64,000 nucleotides of DNA, taken from contig NW_026262738.1 of NCBI RefSeq assembly GCF_021869535.1, forward strand, positions 186,001 to 250,000, read 5' to 3'. The position numbers were made by a program, and so were the translations under genes. This document shows positions 11,431 to 22,860 of this stretch, piece by piece (the first letter of the stretch is position 1; every line of letters starts with the position of its first letter). The stretch comes from Mytilus californianus. Taxonomy: Eukaryota > Mollusca > Bivalvia > Mytilida > Mytilidae. Below the pieces are notes generated by a model. It was not told the origin of the DNA. It made no database searches and saw only the letters and a list, made by a program, of their open reading frames with translations.

Positions 11431-13848
11431 TTATGTTGACTATTTTTTTTTTTTTTTTTGCTTTGTATTTTCATCCGTTCAGAATATTGCTCTGCATATA
11501 AATTGTAATGGAGTGAAAAAAGTGGAATAGAGGGAAGGCCAATATAGTATTGTAAGGGTTACAATTTATATTTTGTGCTTTGTTATCTTTAACTCCAGGA
11601 AAGGGCTCAATTTATTAGTCACTTGCGTTTTTGCCTGTACTTATTTCAATAAACGTTTTTATAAATCAACTTTTCAGCAGACATGTCTTTATTTACTCTT
11701 TGTTTGAGAACAGTGTGATCAAGATCTTTCTTTCATTGTTGCGATTAAACAACTCACAAACGTGTTAGATCCCAATAAATCTTTTTCTTACCGGAAATTG
11801 TGCCTATATCCTACTTAAGCACGTTCCAGAAGCGTTTAAGGGTACATGTACATAATGTTTAAGGAGTAATTCGGTTTTAAGTCTGTTCTGAAAAAAAAAT
11901 TAACAAATTGGCATGTTATGAAGTAAAGTAAATAGATGTGCAACTCTCTAGTCGTTACTTTCTGTCTTTCTTCTTCTTTTTGGGTACGAGTCGGACTCTA
12001 CAATTGAGTGTAATTTACTCGGACGCATCTTAAACAGACAGGAAAACTGGATGGTATTAACACATGTTACATTGAAATCATTAGGTGCATATTTATAAAT
12101 ATATACACTAGTTATCCTGTTGTGTAGTTGAGATGTGACTGCCTTATCTTTAATTTTAGTTAGGGAAAACACATGACAGCCGTGAACCAACTCACACCAC
12201 TGAATTACAGGGGTTGTCTTTAAAAAAAAAAAACCCTAAAAATCTGAACATGTTGAACTGTGGTTGTTATCATATCTTAAAAATTGCAATTTTCTTCAAA
12301 TGTTATGATCAAGGGTAACCATGGTTACACTTAATACCACCTTCACCTTGTGATAGGGGCAGACCAATAAATTCCACTGTCTTTCATATTCATTTAATAT
12401 CTTAGCCTTTATATCCATTTTGCTGTAAATTATATCATTTAGGGAATAATGTTTATTCTTCGCAAAGTCTCATATATACTCAAATATAAAGTGTATGATA
12501 ATGAGTAATATGCCAAAAAGACGTCAAAACATATGTACCTTGATGCATATTTTCCACACTCTTACTAAAGTTTCTTCGTCAAAATTTTATGAAATTCATA
12601 CACAATGCTAAGAACAACAACACTGTTACACACAAAGAGAGATCAAAGTTAGGCAGCGAGTCATTTATCTCGTTTTGGAGATGCTCCTTTTTAACTTTGA
12701 TAATTGCAAAGCTCGAGCTTTGAGATTATTTTATAATTAATCATAATTTATCTCAGGTTCACTATTCAGTTATAGGACAAACGCCAAATTTCATCCTAAA
12801 ATTTAGGAGATATCAAATTGCACAATTTATTGATGTTAATTAATCCATTCAACATATTACAACCTCTTATCAGACTCCCTGCTGGTACAGATTAGAAAGT
12901 CAGATGAATAGGTATAAAACTTTTATCTGTGACCATGGTAATCAGACCACTGACCATAGAGACAATTCATTAGTGTATATTTCAGAATTTGTAGAACTTA
13001 ACACTATTTTATAGGACCTTATAGAGTGAAATCTGTTCCAGGAATACAACATATGTGTATATAATATATATATTTTTAAAAGAATTTTTTGTGTATATAT
13101 TTGAAATACTTAGTTAGAGAAATGAATTACTAAATTAATAGTGACACAGGCATATCAGTTGCGATTCAAGGATTTTGAAAAGGGGAGGCACCAAGGCATC
13201 GTTAGGAGTATCTACATCTAAATGTGAACCTGTTTAAGTCTTGATTTAAAATTATTGGAAAACATTTTTTATTAATATCGTTATTTAAAAAAAATCTAAA
13301 TTATCAAAAAGCTCAGGGTTCAATCTCTTGATTATGTAGAAGCTTAGATCAAAGTTTTGTAAAATTCCATGAACGTTTGGCAAAGTTATTAACTATCTTT
13401 AACAACAGACTATACCTAAAAAGTTGACTGCCAAAAAACAATTTATTTGTTAATTACGAGAATGGGTGGAAAATTCAAAATTTTACTCTACATGTCAGGT
13501 ATTTATTGAGTATGAAGAATCTGCTTTAAAACTTTCCTGAAAATGAAAGTGTGAGAAAGGTTATTGATATTTGTTAACTTTAACCCTGGCTGTATCTAAA
13601 TATTTATTAAACAAACACAGTTCTTATCATCAGCAAAATACATAAAAGAAAAGTTAAAATAAAAACTAGAAAAAGTGATGCCCCCGCACTCCACTCTGAA
13701 GTAACTGTATTATAACAAAGTCAATGTATGACGTTCTTAGGAGATATTATTGTGTCTGGGAGACACAAATGATGCCACCGCAGATGCAACGTGTTATTTT
13801 AAAATACACAAAGTTGAGCATAGAAGCACATAGGTCTATTGTTCACTG
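11431..13848. other. AT-rich DNA, no gene seen
   Basis: Only short open frames without recognisable content. A 20-bp word around 12,766 ('cagttataggacaaacgcca') has an exact reverse complement near 15,920, which marks relics of one dispersed family in opposite orientation. Confidence 0.5.
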
Positions 13849-14340
13849 TAGGAGGAGTTATCCAGAAACGTTGTGTGCACCTCTGATGCAAGTATATACT
13901 CCAAAAATGACAAAGTTCCAACTATCTTCCAAAAGAGCAAATTTTGATAAAAATCAAAACCCTGACCACTTGCACACCTTCAATATATGTACAAACAGCC
14001 ACCAAAGTGAAAACATCCTAGCATTCAAACTGTAGGAGGAGTTGTCCGGAAACGCTATTCACCTCTTATGCAAGTCAATACTAAAAAAAATGACAAAGTT
14101 CAACTATCTCCTAAAAGAGCAAATTTTGATAAAAATCAAAACCCTGACCACTTTCACACCTTCAATATATGTACAAACAGCCAGCAAAGTGAAATATCCT
14201 AGCATTCAAACTGCTGGAGAATTATCTGGAATAGCTATATACCAATAATGAGACGGACGGACGGAAAGACGGAAGGACAGAGTCCGACAGACAGGGGTAA
14301 AACAATATCCCCTCCCCCAATTTTCAGTTGCGGGAGCATA
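13849..14340. repeat. Tandem duplication of about 182 bp with ACGG tail
   Basis: Units at 13,849-14,032 and 14,033-14,213 share 'aggaggagtt', 'gagcaaattttgataaaaat' and 'cctagcattcaaactg'. A third unit begins at 14,214 but breaks off into an ACGG-rich stretch and a 'gttgcgggagcataaa' end. The short open frames here are carried by the duplicated unit and show no domain. Confidence 0.8.
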
Positions 14341-14634
14341 AAAACAAAACCTTTTTTCTTTAGTTGCCATTTTTTGGTCATGATGAAAATTCTGTCCCTG
14401 TTCATAAAATTCCATAAAGTTATTGATATTTAGAAACTTTAACCCAAGACTAAATCTAAATAATAACTTTAAAAAAAGCCTTTTATCAGTAAAGTAAGGA
14501 AAATTGATACAAATGTTTTAAATTTTACTCATGTTCTTGAAAAACCTAATTTATAATATCATTGAATGATGCTTTGACAACGTTATAGATGTCTAAGAAA
14601 AACTAAAACCTCAGAAAGTATGTTCGGTGTGAGC
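14341..14634. other. No feature seen
   Basis: AT-rich spacer. Confidence 0.4.
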
Positions 14635-14755
14635 CAATGCTCCGTGTTGATGGCCGTACCTTGACCTACAATGGTTTACTTTTATAAATTGTAACTTGGA
14701 TGGAGAGTTGTCTCATTGGCACTCATACCACATCTTCCTATATCTATCATCATAG
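14635..14755 (+). repeat. Penelope-like 3' tail (type T2) fragment
   Basis: Ends in 'gagttgtctcattggcactc' followed by 'ataccacatcttcctat'. The same 3' end terminates the reverse transcriptase copy at 50.5-52.1 kb (minus strand), so this is a 5'-truncated insertion of that family. Confidence 0.65.
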
Positions 14756-14764
14756 ATACCAGGC

Positions 14765-14905
14765 ATCAACTTTTGAACATTTGACGCACGTTTAGTCTGC
14801 AAGCGATTCATCAGTGACGCTCGAATAAAAAAAGTTGTAAGGCCAAAATAAAGTATGAAGTTGAAGAGTATTTGGGACCTAAAATTCCGAAAGGTTTTGC
14901 ATAAT
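14765..14905 (-). repeat. SINE-like dispersed repeat
   Basis: Shares 'agtgacgctcgaa', 'aaggccaaa' and 'gaagttgaagagtatttggg' with 4,390-4,560 (same strand) and 49,545-49,720 (opposite strand). No A/B box promoter could be confirmed by eye. Confidence 0.6.
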
Positions 14906-16249
14906 ACAGTTAAGGTAATCTATTCATGAAATTAAAAATCCATAGTATTTAGAAAAATTCAAAGTTTTGTAAACTGTTAATTTATAATAACATTAGTGCA
15001 AAAAACATTACTACCGTAACAGTAAAATATTGAAAAAAGAAAAGAAAAAAAATCTCTGTATGCTGTCATTGTATAGAAGATATGTCTGTCAGTTAAATAA
15101 ATTCTATGAAGATTTATCAAAATATTGACGTTAAATGTTGATGTCACGACTAGAGACGGATAAGTTTAGTTTCAAAACAATATTTTATTTTTTAGAAAGT
15201 GCACAAATTACAATAGAAATACAGGGATTTGGAAACAAGAAGAACTTATATAAATCCGTTCCTCATAGAAGGATTGTTATGTCTAGATTAATTTTGGCAA
15301 CTTTATTTGCAGGCTAGACAAATAGCAAATTGTAAAACTGGAAATATTAAAAATGTCAAGATTTTTTTGGTGAAATGAATTTTTAACTACTTTATAAATT
15401 TTTAAAACTTGTGTCGGATTTTTGACACCATTATTTCAAGAAAACATTTTTAAGGTGTGCCTGTGGTATGTCAGAACATTAAATTCGAAAACTTCTCAAG
15501 TTCCATTCCAGTATACAAAAAATATTTTACAAAATCTGTCATTTCTTATTCATATTTATATTGTAGATTTAGTTATACGCTTAAATATAAAAATAAAATA
15601 CTAAACACAAATACTCTGTATCCAAATGTTTGCATTGCCAAAACTTAAAAAAAAGGGGGGTGGGGTCTTGTGTATATAAAATTCATAAGTCAGATGATTT
15701 TGCCACTAGCTGATTCTGATAATAATCTATTTATGTGGAACAGTACTTTTACAATACATAGAACACATGTTGTCATTTCTGGTCAGTCATCTAAAATATT
15801 GTGGTAATCAGAAGATTTCCTGATGTGAAGACAAATAAACAAGTGTTTGAATAAATGATTTATCAATTAGCTGTTAATTGGTTAATGTTCTGGCTGTTTT
15901 GCTGAAGAAACTCAAAATCTGGCGTTTGTCCTATAACTGTATTAAAAAAGTAAAGAGATGTGGTATGACTTCGAATGAGACTATCTTCGACGCTGATCAT
16001 TTATTAGCTAGTCAACAGATTGATGTTAAGTACAACTTAAAATTCATATATTTCATAAACATATTAAGGTTTATGTGTGACGCTAAATTCTTAAATAAAC
16101 TGTACAGGCTTTTCTTCTGTGTATCATAGTTGGTTGTTTTTCCAAGCAAATTAAAAAATCAATAAGTATTGAAAACACATTATTTTATATAGATTAACCA
16201 GCAAAAAAGATAAACAAGTTCCTGAAAAGCATTATATATATATGTATTT
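14906..16249. other. AT-rich DNA, no gene seen
   Basis: Open frames of 60-83 codons (15,135, 15,422, 15,457, 15,878) show no motif, signal or homologous neighbour. I leave them out as chance frames. Confidence 0.5.
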
Positions 16250-16400
16250 TGATTGACTGGTGTTTAACGCCACTTTCAGCACTATCATGACTATAATTGT
16301 GCTATTTCCTGGAGGTCTGTATATTGGTGGAGGAAGTTGGAGTGACATTACACCCATTTTTGCAGTTTTAGACATGCACCTTTCAGAAAGAGAAATTGTT
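16250..16400 (+). repeat. Mollusc-type 'TGGTGTTTAACGCC' dispersed repeat
   Basis: Contains 'gactggtgtttaacgccact' and 'tattggtggaggaag', words I remember as very common in bivalve genomic and transcript sequence. Identification of the family is from memory only. Confidence 0.5.
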
Positions 16401-16910
16401 AAGAAATATCATGAGGTATGACAAAATAATGATTGACAAATAGTAAATTTTTTTTTCCCTACCGCACTTCATTTTTGAAATTCAGTTAAGCTGTTTAGGA
16501 AAAAAAACATATCTTTTAATGGGAAATTTTCAAACCAAAAGAGACACATGTGCCACTTTTATATAACTAAGTGCTATTTTTTAGCTCAAAATTGTCAACT
16601 TTTAAGTTCGTGTGCTCTTTCTTTCAACGCTTATGTTAACATGTCACAATAGGAACCAAAAGTGCAGAAATATAACTCCTTCCTAAAAAACAACTTGATA
16701 CTGGTGTAAAAAGATTAAACTGTGACTTCTGATTGTACAAATAAAATGATGTAAAACCAATTCAAGCAAATGCTTTCTTTTTTGCACAAAAACAATGTTA
16801 AATTATATCCATTCGATTTAATACTATGACACCTATAGATATATTAGTCTAGGTCCAACAGGAAACTCCCTTGTCATGTTTGTCAATATTGTTACCCCCG
16901 CTGACCTGCC

Positions 16911-17051
16911 CAGTGGCAGATCCAGGGGGAGGGTTCCCAGGGGTTGGAACCCCCTTTTTTTTACGATAAATATTATACTTTTGAATTGGGGCATTCCCCC
17001 CTTTTTATCCTGGGTTTGACCCCCTCTTTGATATGGCTGGATCCGCCCTTG
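16911..17051. mobile_element. MITE with CAGTGGCRGATCCAG-type inverted ends
   Basis: The left end 'cagtggcagatccag' is answered by 'ctggatccgcccttg' at the right end. The interior holds mirrored C- and G-runs ('ggttggaaccccc' and 'gggtttgaccccc'). At about 141 bp it has no coding capacity. A target-site duplication is not obvious. Confidence 0.75.
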
Positions 17052-18114
17052 CTGTCCATGATTATTTTTATGCTTAGGCTAAATTTAACACCATGATCAG
17101 CTGCTAGTTTCAGATTATTTTGTTTTTAAATGTAAATGTTGAAGAACGGGAATTTCAATGAACAGCAACCTCCTCCCCCCTTTTTTTTTTTAAATCGTCG
17201 ATCATATCAACAGTTAGTGATCATTCAAGGTTCACAAATAAAAAAAATCTTGTAAAGAGAGGAATGTATATAAATATCAATCAAAACTGTCAAAATGTCT
17301 TCAAAATATTATATACTTACGTTACATCAATCGGACACTTTTTTCGGACACAGCAGACAAATGGCGCGAAATTATAGGGAAAATAATTTCGAAAGCTAAC
17401 GGAGTTTTTCACCATTCTAATCTTTATACGTACAGCTGTATACCCCGCTGGATAATACTATAGTAGACTCATTTTACAGTCATCAATATTTTATATTTGC
17501 GTAACCATTAAAGAATAATTATCAGAATTTTATTTGGTTATTGCAAGGACGTATATAAGTTAGTTAGTTTGGTTAGTGCAAGGATTTAATATATTATTAC
17601 TTTATACAAATCCTTATAGCTATTCCATACAAATATTTAAACAGTTATTATTTGTGTTATCTTTTATCTGTTTATGGAAGAGAAACAAATGTTAACAAAG
17701 AAAACAAAGACGTGTATCTACAGTCCAGTTGCCGATTATTTCTCGTTATTATTTAATGTTATTCATTATTTTTTTCGCGTTTTTTTTTATATATATAATT
17801 TCGATTCCTCTTCTATTTAAAGGGAAACAATCCTCATGTAATTTTAATACTCTGAAAAGTACTGGACAAAAATTCTATCGATGAACTGACGTGTACTAAA
17901 ATCTACTTAACAGTACTCGATTTACTGCTAAGCGTTTTTTCTTATTTACCTGAACCAGTATACTGACTGGTACTTAATCGGTCGCGATAGTTGGTGTACT
18001 GAACACGTACTGAACAACTGAAAAAGATCTTGACGTTCTTCCTTGCGGTAATTTCAGGCATTTAAGAGTTGTTCAGTTTAAAATGACCGTGTCATTAATA
18101 AAAACAGTTACTAG
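17052..18114. other. AT-rich DNA, no gene seen
   Basis: No feature I can support. Confidence 0.5.
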
Positions 18115-18299
18115 TGGGTCCTAGTACTGTAACCTAATGTCTTGTACTTGGATGTATCAATGTGCCACTGGGCCTATTACTGTAACTTATTGTGGTCCTA
18201 GTACGACAAACTAATGTGTTGTACTTGGATATATCAATGTGTCTCTGGTCCTATTACTGTAACATAATGTGTTGTACTTGGATGTATCAACGACAATCA
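18115..18299. repeat. Short imperfect tandem repeat
   Basis: 'cctagtactgtaacctaatg' and 'ttgtacttggatgtatcaa' recur three times with spacings of about 77 and 53 bp. It abuts the LINE relic. Confidence 0.7.
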
Positions 18300-18560
18300 G
18301 CTGTTGTTTGGTCTGATAACACAGCACAATACTTTGTTTTCATCATCTGTGCTGGAGTGATTTCCTCGGAAGTTGGTCCAGTAATTTAGTAACACATCTT
18401 AGAGAGTTGTTCTAATAGAAGCAATAGACAAAGCTCGTCTCTGTAATTGCTCGATGTTTCGTGTGATGGTGATTTGGTGCGGATCCCATATACTGCAGAA
18501 GCATATTCAATGGTAGGTCTTACAACGGTGGAGTATATTGGTCTTCTTGTTAGTCATTGT
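18300..18560 (-). pseudogene. LINE reverse transcriptase C-terminal relic
   Basis: On the minus strand a frame reads VVRPTIEYASAVYG, matching the 'vRP.lEYas.vW' segment after the palm of Jockey/CR1-type LINE reverse transcriptases. A frameshift later the sequence gives ITRNIEQLQRRA, matching the next conserved 'ie.vQrrA' block. The rest of the element is missing. It is a dead fragment. Confidence 0.65.
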
Positions 18561-18615
18561 CTTAGCTTTGAATCAATCCGATGCGCCAACCCCTTTTCAC
18601 CTGGATTTTACAGTT

Positions 18616-18659
18616 AGTTCTTACATATTAGAAAAGAAGTTCTTACATATTAGAAAAGA
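18616..18659. repeat. Perfect 22-bp tandem duplication
   Basis: Two adjacent copies of a 22-bp word beginning 'aagttcttacatattag'. Confidence 0.85.
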
Positions 18660-19653
18660 AAGGATATTGGGTATCCATTCAGGAAACAAAATCAATACAA
18701 AAATTACATACACACCAAAAACACAAAACGCACAGGAACAGCGCTTTAAATGAAGTATGTTGCGGTTTTACACCACTGTCGTATGTCAGGGGTTGGTTGG
18801 GCATCCGCAAACATGGTTATCCCCGCTGTGTGCCTACCAAAATTATGAGACTGAATTTCATTGGTTCGTCGTTTGTTACTGTGAATTATACCTGCTTTTC
18901 GTTTATAATTATTTTGTACAATTGTTGGTTATGTTGTTTGATTTTTTTTACATTTGTAATGTTGGATCCTTTTATAGCTAACAATGCAGTAAAAGTATGT
19001 TTCATTGTTAAATGCCTTAGGGCAAAGTATATGTGCTGTGTATCTGCTATGCCATTTTTTCTTTGGTGGATACATTGAGTTACCTCATTGGTAACCATAC
19101 CATATCTTCTTATTTTAAGGTTATAAACAACTGGCTAATTTTGTTCAACTATATACTATTTGTTGTCAGAACATTATAATACAAACATGTACACAAAGCT
19201 GTAATAATTGTTTTCTCCGATGTAAGCAAACGGAGTTCGTTCCTGTTCATTGCCTTAAGGTCTCCTAAATTTGTGTATTTAATTTTGCGATTTAAGGGAT
19301 CTTGTGTTGATTGCATATTTTTGAAAGTCTTTGAAAAATTATCCACAATTATCTTTTTTTAATTTAGTGCAAATATTGTAAAGACATGTATCCATTGAAG
19401 AAATCTGAGTTTTGAACTTATTTAGCTTTGTTGTTAATTTTGGTTGCTGTCTTATTTATGATAAATTACATCTCCTTTTATTTACACATGTGTATCTGGC
19501 AACACTTAAGATATTTTTACATACATGTGCGGAATTTTCTGGCTATGTTGAAGACTCGTTGGATGCCTTGGGTTCTTCTCTGCTTTGTGGTTTTCAATAC
19601 CGAAATATCGTGAGCCTAAATCCATCAATTGAAAATACAACTTCAAAATACTG
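18660..19653. other. Upstream flank of the Penelope-like element
   Basis: A T2-type tail end lies near 19,070-19,125 ('acctcattggtaaccatacc'). Otherwise I see no gene. Confidence 0.45.
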
Positions 19654-21092
19654 ATGGATTCAGTCGAGGATTATGCCAGGCAATGGGCTAAACGCGAGAA
19701 AGAAGACGTAGATACTCTTTCCGAATGGATTAAGGCTGTGAGGTCGTTGATACAAATCCGAAATAAGAAACTAAATTGGTCTATAAATACCCACGCTACG
19801 TCAATTTTTAAAGACCCAAATGTTGCAAAACACTTGTCCTACCTCCATGACAAATATGTTGTTTTCCCTGCAGATAAAGCCCCAAACAACATTGTTTTTG
19901 TGTGTAAATCACATTACATAAACTGCTTGATAAATGAATTAGGTATTGACAATTCATTTGGAAACTCAACATAAACCCTCACGACACTTACCAAAGAGGA
20001 AATCCTGGATAATCATAGGTCTGTTCTATGTTCCTTTGGAATTTCAACCAAAGATGAAGAACTGGATCTTCCATCTTCCATCACTTTATTGGATACCTAA
20101 ACTACATAAGTGTCCTTATAAACAACGGTATATTGCTGGGTCTTCCAAGTGCTCCACGAAACCTCTTTCTAAATTATTAACATCTATTTTATCAGCAATA
20201 AAAGCCCGGGCTCCAAAGTTATTGAGAAACTGCCTATTCTAGAGGTGGCGTGAATCAGATGTGGATACTAAAAAATTCCAAAGGTCTTTTAGAGTATATA
20301 CAATCTAAGACTCTCTCATCTTGCAATAGTATTAAAACATTTGACTTCTCTACACTTTACACAAGTATTCCCAATTCCAAACTAAAAGACAAATTGAAAG
20401 AGTTGGTATTACTAAGTTTCATTGAAAAGAATGGCGAACGTAGATACAAGTATCTTGTCTTGGGGAGGAATAAATCCTACTTTGTAAAGAATAACTCTGA
20501 TTCAAACAAAAAATTCTCTGAAACTGACATTATCAAGATGCTTGATTTCTTGATTGACAACATATTTGTTACGTTTGGAGGACATGTTTTTCAACAGACT
20601 GTCGGAATTCCAATGGGAACCAATTGTGCCCCTCTTCTTGCCGACTTGTTTCTTTATTATTATGAGGCTGACTTCGTACAGAGACTTCTTAGGAAGAAAG
20701 AAGCAATATCCTTTAACTTTACGTTCCGCTATATAGATGATGTTCTCTCACTAAATAATACAAAATTTGGTGACTATGTTGAACGAATCTATCCCATCAA
20801 ACTAGAGATAAAGGATACTACAGATACAGTTAAGTCTGCCTCATATCTTGACTTACATCCATTTCTATGTAGCAACATTCCAGCAGCGCCTGCATACGGA
20901 GTATATATCTCCCAATTGATACGATATTCCCGGGCTTGTATTTCCTATCATGATTTCCCTGATAGAGGATGGCTGCTCACAAGGAAGCTATTAAACCAAG
21001 AGTTCCAAATGGTGAAGTTGAAATCATCCCTTCGTAAATTTTACTGACGCCATCACGAGTTGGTTGACCATTATGGAATAACCGTTTCACAG
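19654..21092 (+). pseudogene. Penelope-like element reverse transcriptase, decayed
   Basis: The order of motifs is that of Penelope-like elements: VFPADKAPNN (DKG-type motif, near 19,870), IPKLHK (KLHK motif, near 20,093), FDFSTLYTSIP (RT motif A, near 20,340), GIPMGTNCAP (motif B, near 20,607) and RYIDDVLSL (catalytic motif C, near 20,728). The frame is interrupted by a TAA at about 19,972, a 7-bp tandem duplication near 20,070 (frameshift), a 1-bp insertion near 20,205 followed by a TGA, and a TGA at 21,045. After YLDLH, about 31 residues present in the other copies are missing in frame. The longest intact stretch is 265 codons (20,250-21,047). No GIY-YIG endonuclease is seen. The copy is immobile by itself. 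Confidence 0.9.
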
Positions 21093-21425
21093 ATGATATC
21101 GGATATGTTCCTTATGTCGTAACTACAATACCTTTCCCTTTTCACGAATGTGACCTACCGAATTAGACTACTTACCGGATTTGTAATAACATAAGCAACA
21201 CAACGGGTGCCACATGTGTAGCAGGATCTGCTTACCCTTCCAGAGCACCTGAGATCACCCCCAGTTTTTGGTGGGGTTCGTGTTGCTTAGTCTTTAGTTT
21301 TCTATGTTGTGTCATCTGTACTATTATTTGTCTGTTTGTCTTTTTATTTTTGGCCATGGGGTTGTCAGTTTGTTTTCGATCTATGAGTTTGACTGTCCCT
21401 CTGGTATCTTTCGTCCCTCTTTTAA
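21093..21425 (+). mobile_element. Penelope-like 3' tail (type T1), attached copy
   Basis: Follows the reverse transcriptase without a break and defines the T1 tail: 'gtgccacatgtg', 'gcacctgagatcacccccag', 'ttctatgttgtgtcat', 'tatgagtttgactgtc', and the end 'tctttcgtccctctttt'. Nine other pieces in the window match it. Confidence 0.8.
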
Positions 21426-22050
21426 GGCCATTGTGAAAATGCCAAAAATCAAAGAAATCAAAATCACTCAAGCTGATAGAACACTCTTGGACGATTATAG
21501 AAAAACATATCTGCAAAGCGTAAAACAACTCTCTATTAGACAACAGAACACCAAATTCAAAGCAGAAACACTTCCATTGTATGCATATCAGAAACAGACA
21601 CACAGTGTTGATACAATTGACTTTGAAAAATTGTTGATTGATGAAAAATAACCTGGTGAACAAGCATCACTTATGTTTCCAACTGGAACATTGTTACTTC
21701 TGTCTGTTGAAGTGTGGAATCTAATCAACAGTAAAAAAGAAAGAAGGATATGCAACTTAATCATACTATAGAACACCTGTTGGATCGGACGATGTACGTG
21801 GGGATATGTTTGTAAATTCTACAGGAAACCCCTTTATTTGTAAAACCTTAAACTGTATGACAATAAGCATAGACCATGTGGTGAAGGAACTATATCTGAA
21901 TTCACAGATAAATGTTAAATCAAATCAAATAAGTATATCTGAACTTCTATACGAGGAACTTATTGGAAAACCCCAGGACAAAAACAGCAGTGCAGACGAA
22001 CAGGATGAAGACATCAACGCAGTTACAGCCCTTGGATGGTGTAAACTTCC
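21426..22050 (+). pseudogene. Unidentified element with broken coding frames, copy 1
   Basis: An open frame of about 75 codons (to 21,651, starting KMPKIKEIKITQADRTLLDDY) is followed in another frame by an 88-codon one (21,806-22,072, with FICKTLNCMTISIDHV and LLYEELIGKPQ). I do not recognise the protein. An inverted, diverged copy lies at 38,105-38,720, and both lead directly into the same GGTGTA minisatellite. A repeated unit with broken frames points to a mobile or multi-copy element rather than a single host gene. Confidence 0.55.
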
Positions 22051-22054
22051 CAAA

Positions 22055-22215
22055 ATAACGTGTATGGTATAATGGTGTATGGCATATGGTGCAATGGTAG
22101 AAGGTGTATGGTGCTATGGTGTATGGTGTAAGGGGAATGGTGTAATGGTGTATGAGGAATGGTGTGATTGTGTAACGTGCGATCGGGAATGGTGTGAATG
22201 AATGGTGTACGACAT
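22055..22215 (+). repeat. GGTGTAtGGTGTAA minisatellite, copy 1
   Basis: Irregular repeats of 'ggtgtatggtgtaatg'-type words immediately follow the unidentified element. The same array is inverted at 37,975-38,100 next to the second copy. Confidence 0.85.
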
Positions 22216-22254
22216 TTCATTGGTTGAAACCGAAGTTCATTTTATTTTAATTTT

Positions 22255-22860
22255 TCGGATTGTAAACATAAACAATAATAATAATCCTATTGTTCTTTTT
22301 TCCCAGTAAAGCAAATTACTTTACTCGTTAGACTCTATGTCATATATATTTAATATACACATATTAAAAAATCTTTTTTTTCATATTCTTATTTACATTA
22401 AACAGTGGCTTTAAAATTACACACTTGTGATCACATGCAGTTATCATAAAAGAAAGGATTTTATTTAAACTAGAAGGCGGATAGAAAGGTTATCCACGCA
22501 TCGGAACAGTATTTTTATATCACGGGTTATCAACATCATTTTTAAAGTTGCTTCGTTCCCCACTTTTTACAGTCTCTTTATAAATATCTTATCGTCATTC
22601 ACCTATGTTTGCCTTGGATTTACGATTCTGTTTTCCAAAAAATGTTCAAAGGAAAATTGTACAGTGTTATTGCACATAAGGTGTTGTATAATTATGAACA
22701 ATCTCGTCAATTTCGTTAGATTTGTCTTTACGGATTATAAATGATATCTTGAACGTCCGAAAAAATATACTTATGTGAAACGGAATGAAATATTTGCCAC
22801 TTGATATTTAGCCACCAACAAAATCAACCAACCGACATAATATACTTACAGTATACTTTT
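22255..22860 (+). repeat. 600-bp dispersed repeat R2, copy 1
   Basis: Aligns along its length with 63,158-63,740 in the same orientation. Landmarks include 'cctattgttctttt', 'agcaaattact', 'tttacagtctc', 'aacgattctgtttt'-like words, 'aaggtgttgt' and 'ccaacaaaatcaa'. No coding frame is conserved between the copies. Confidence 0.8.

Noticed and set aside
21232-21663. 143-codon minus-strand frame
   Set aside because: It is the reverse of the Penelope-like T1 tail joined to the reverse of the unidentified element, opposite to both.
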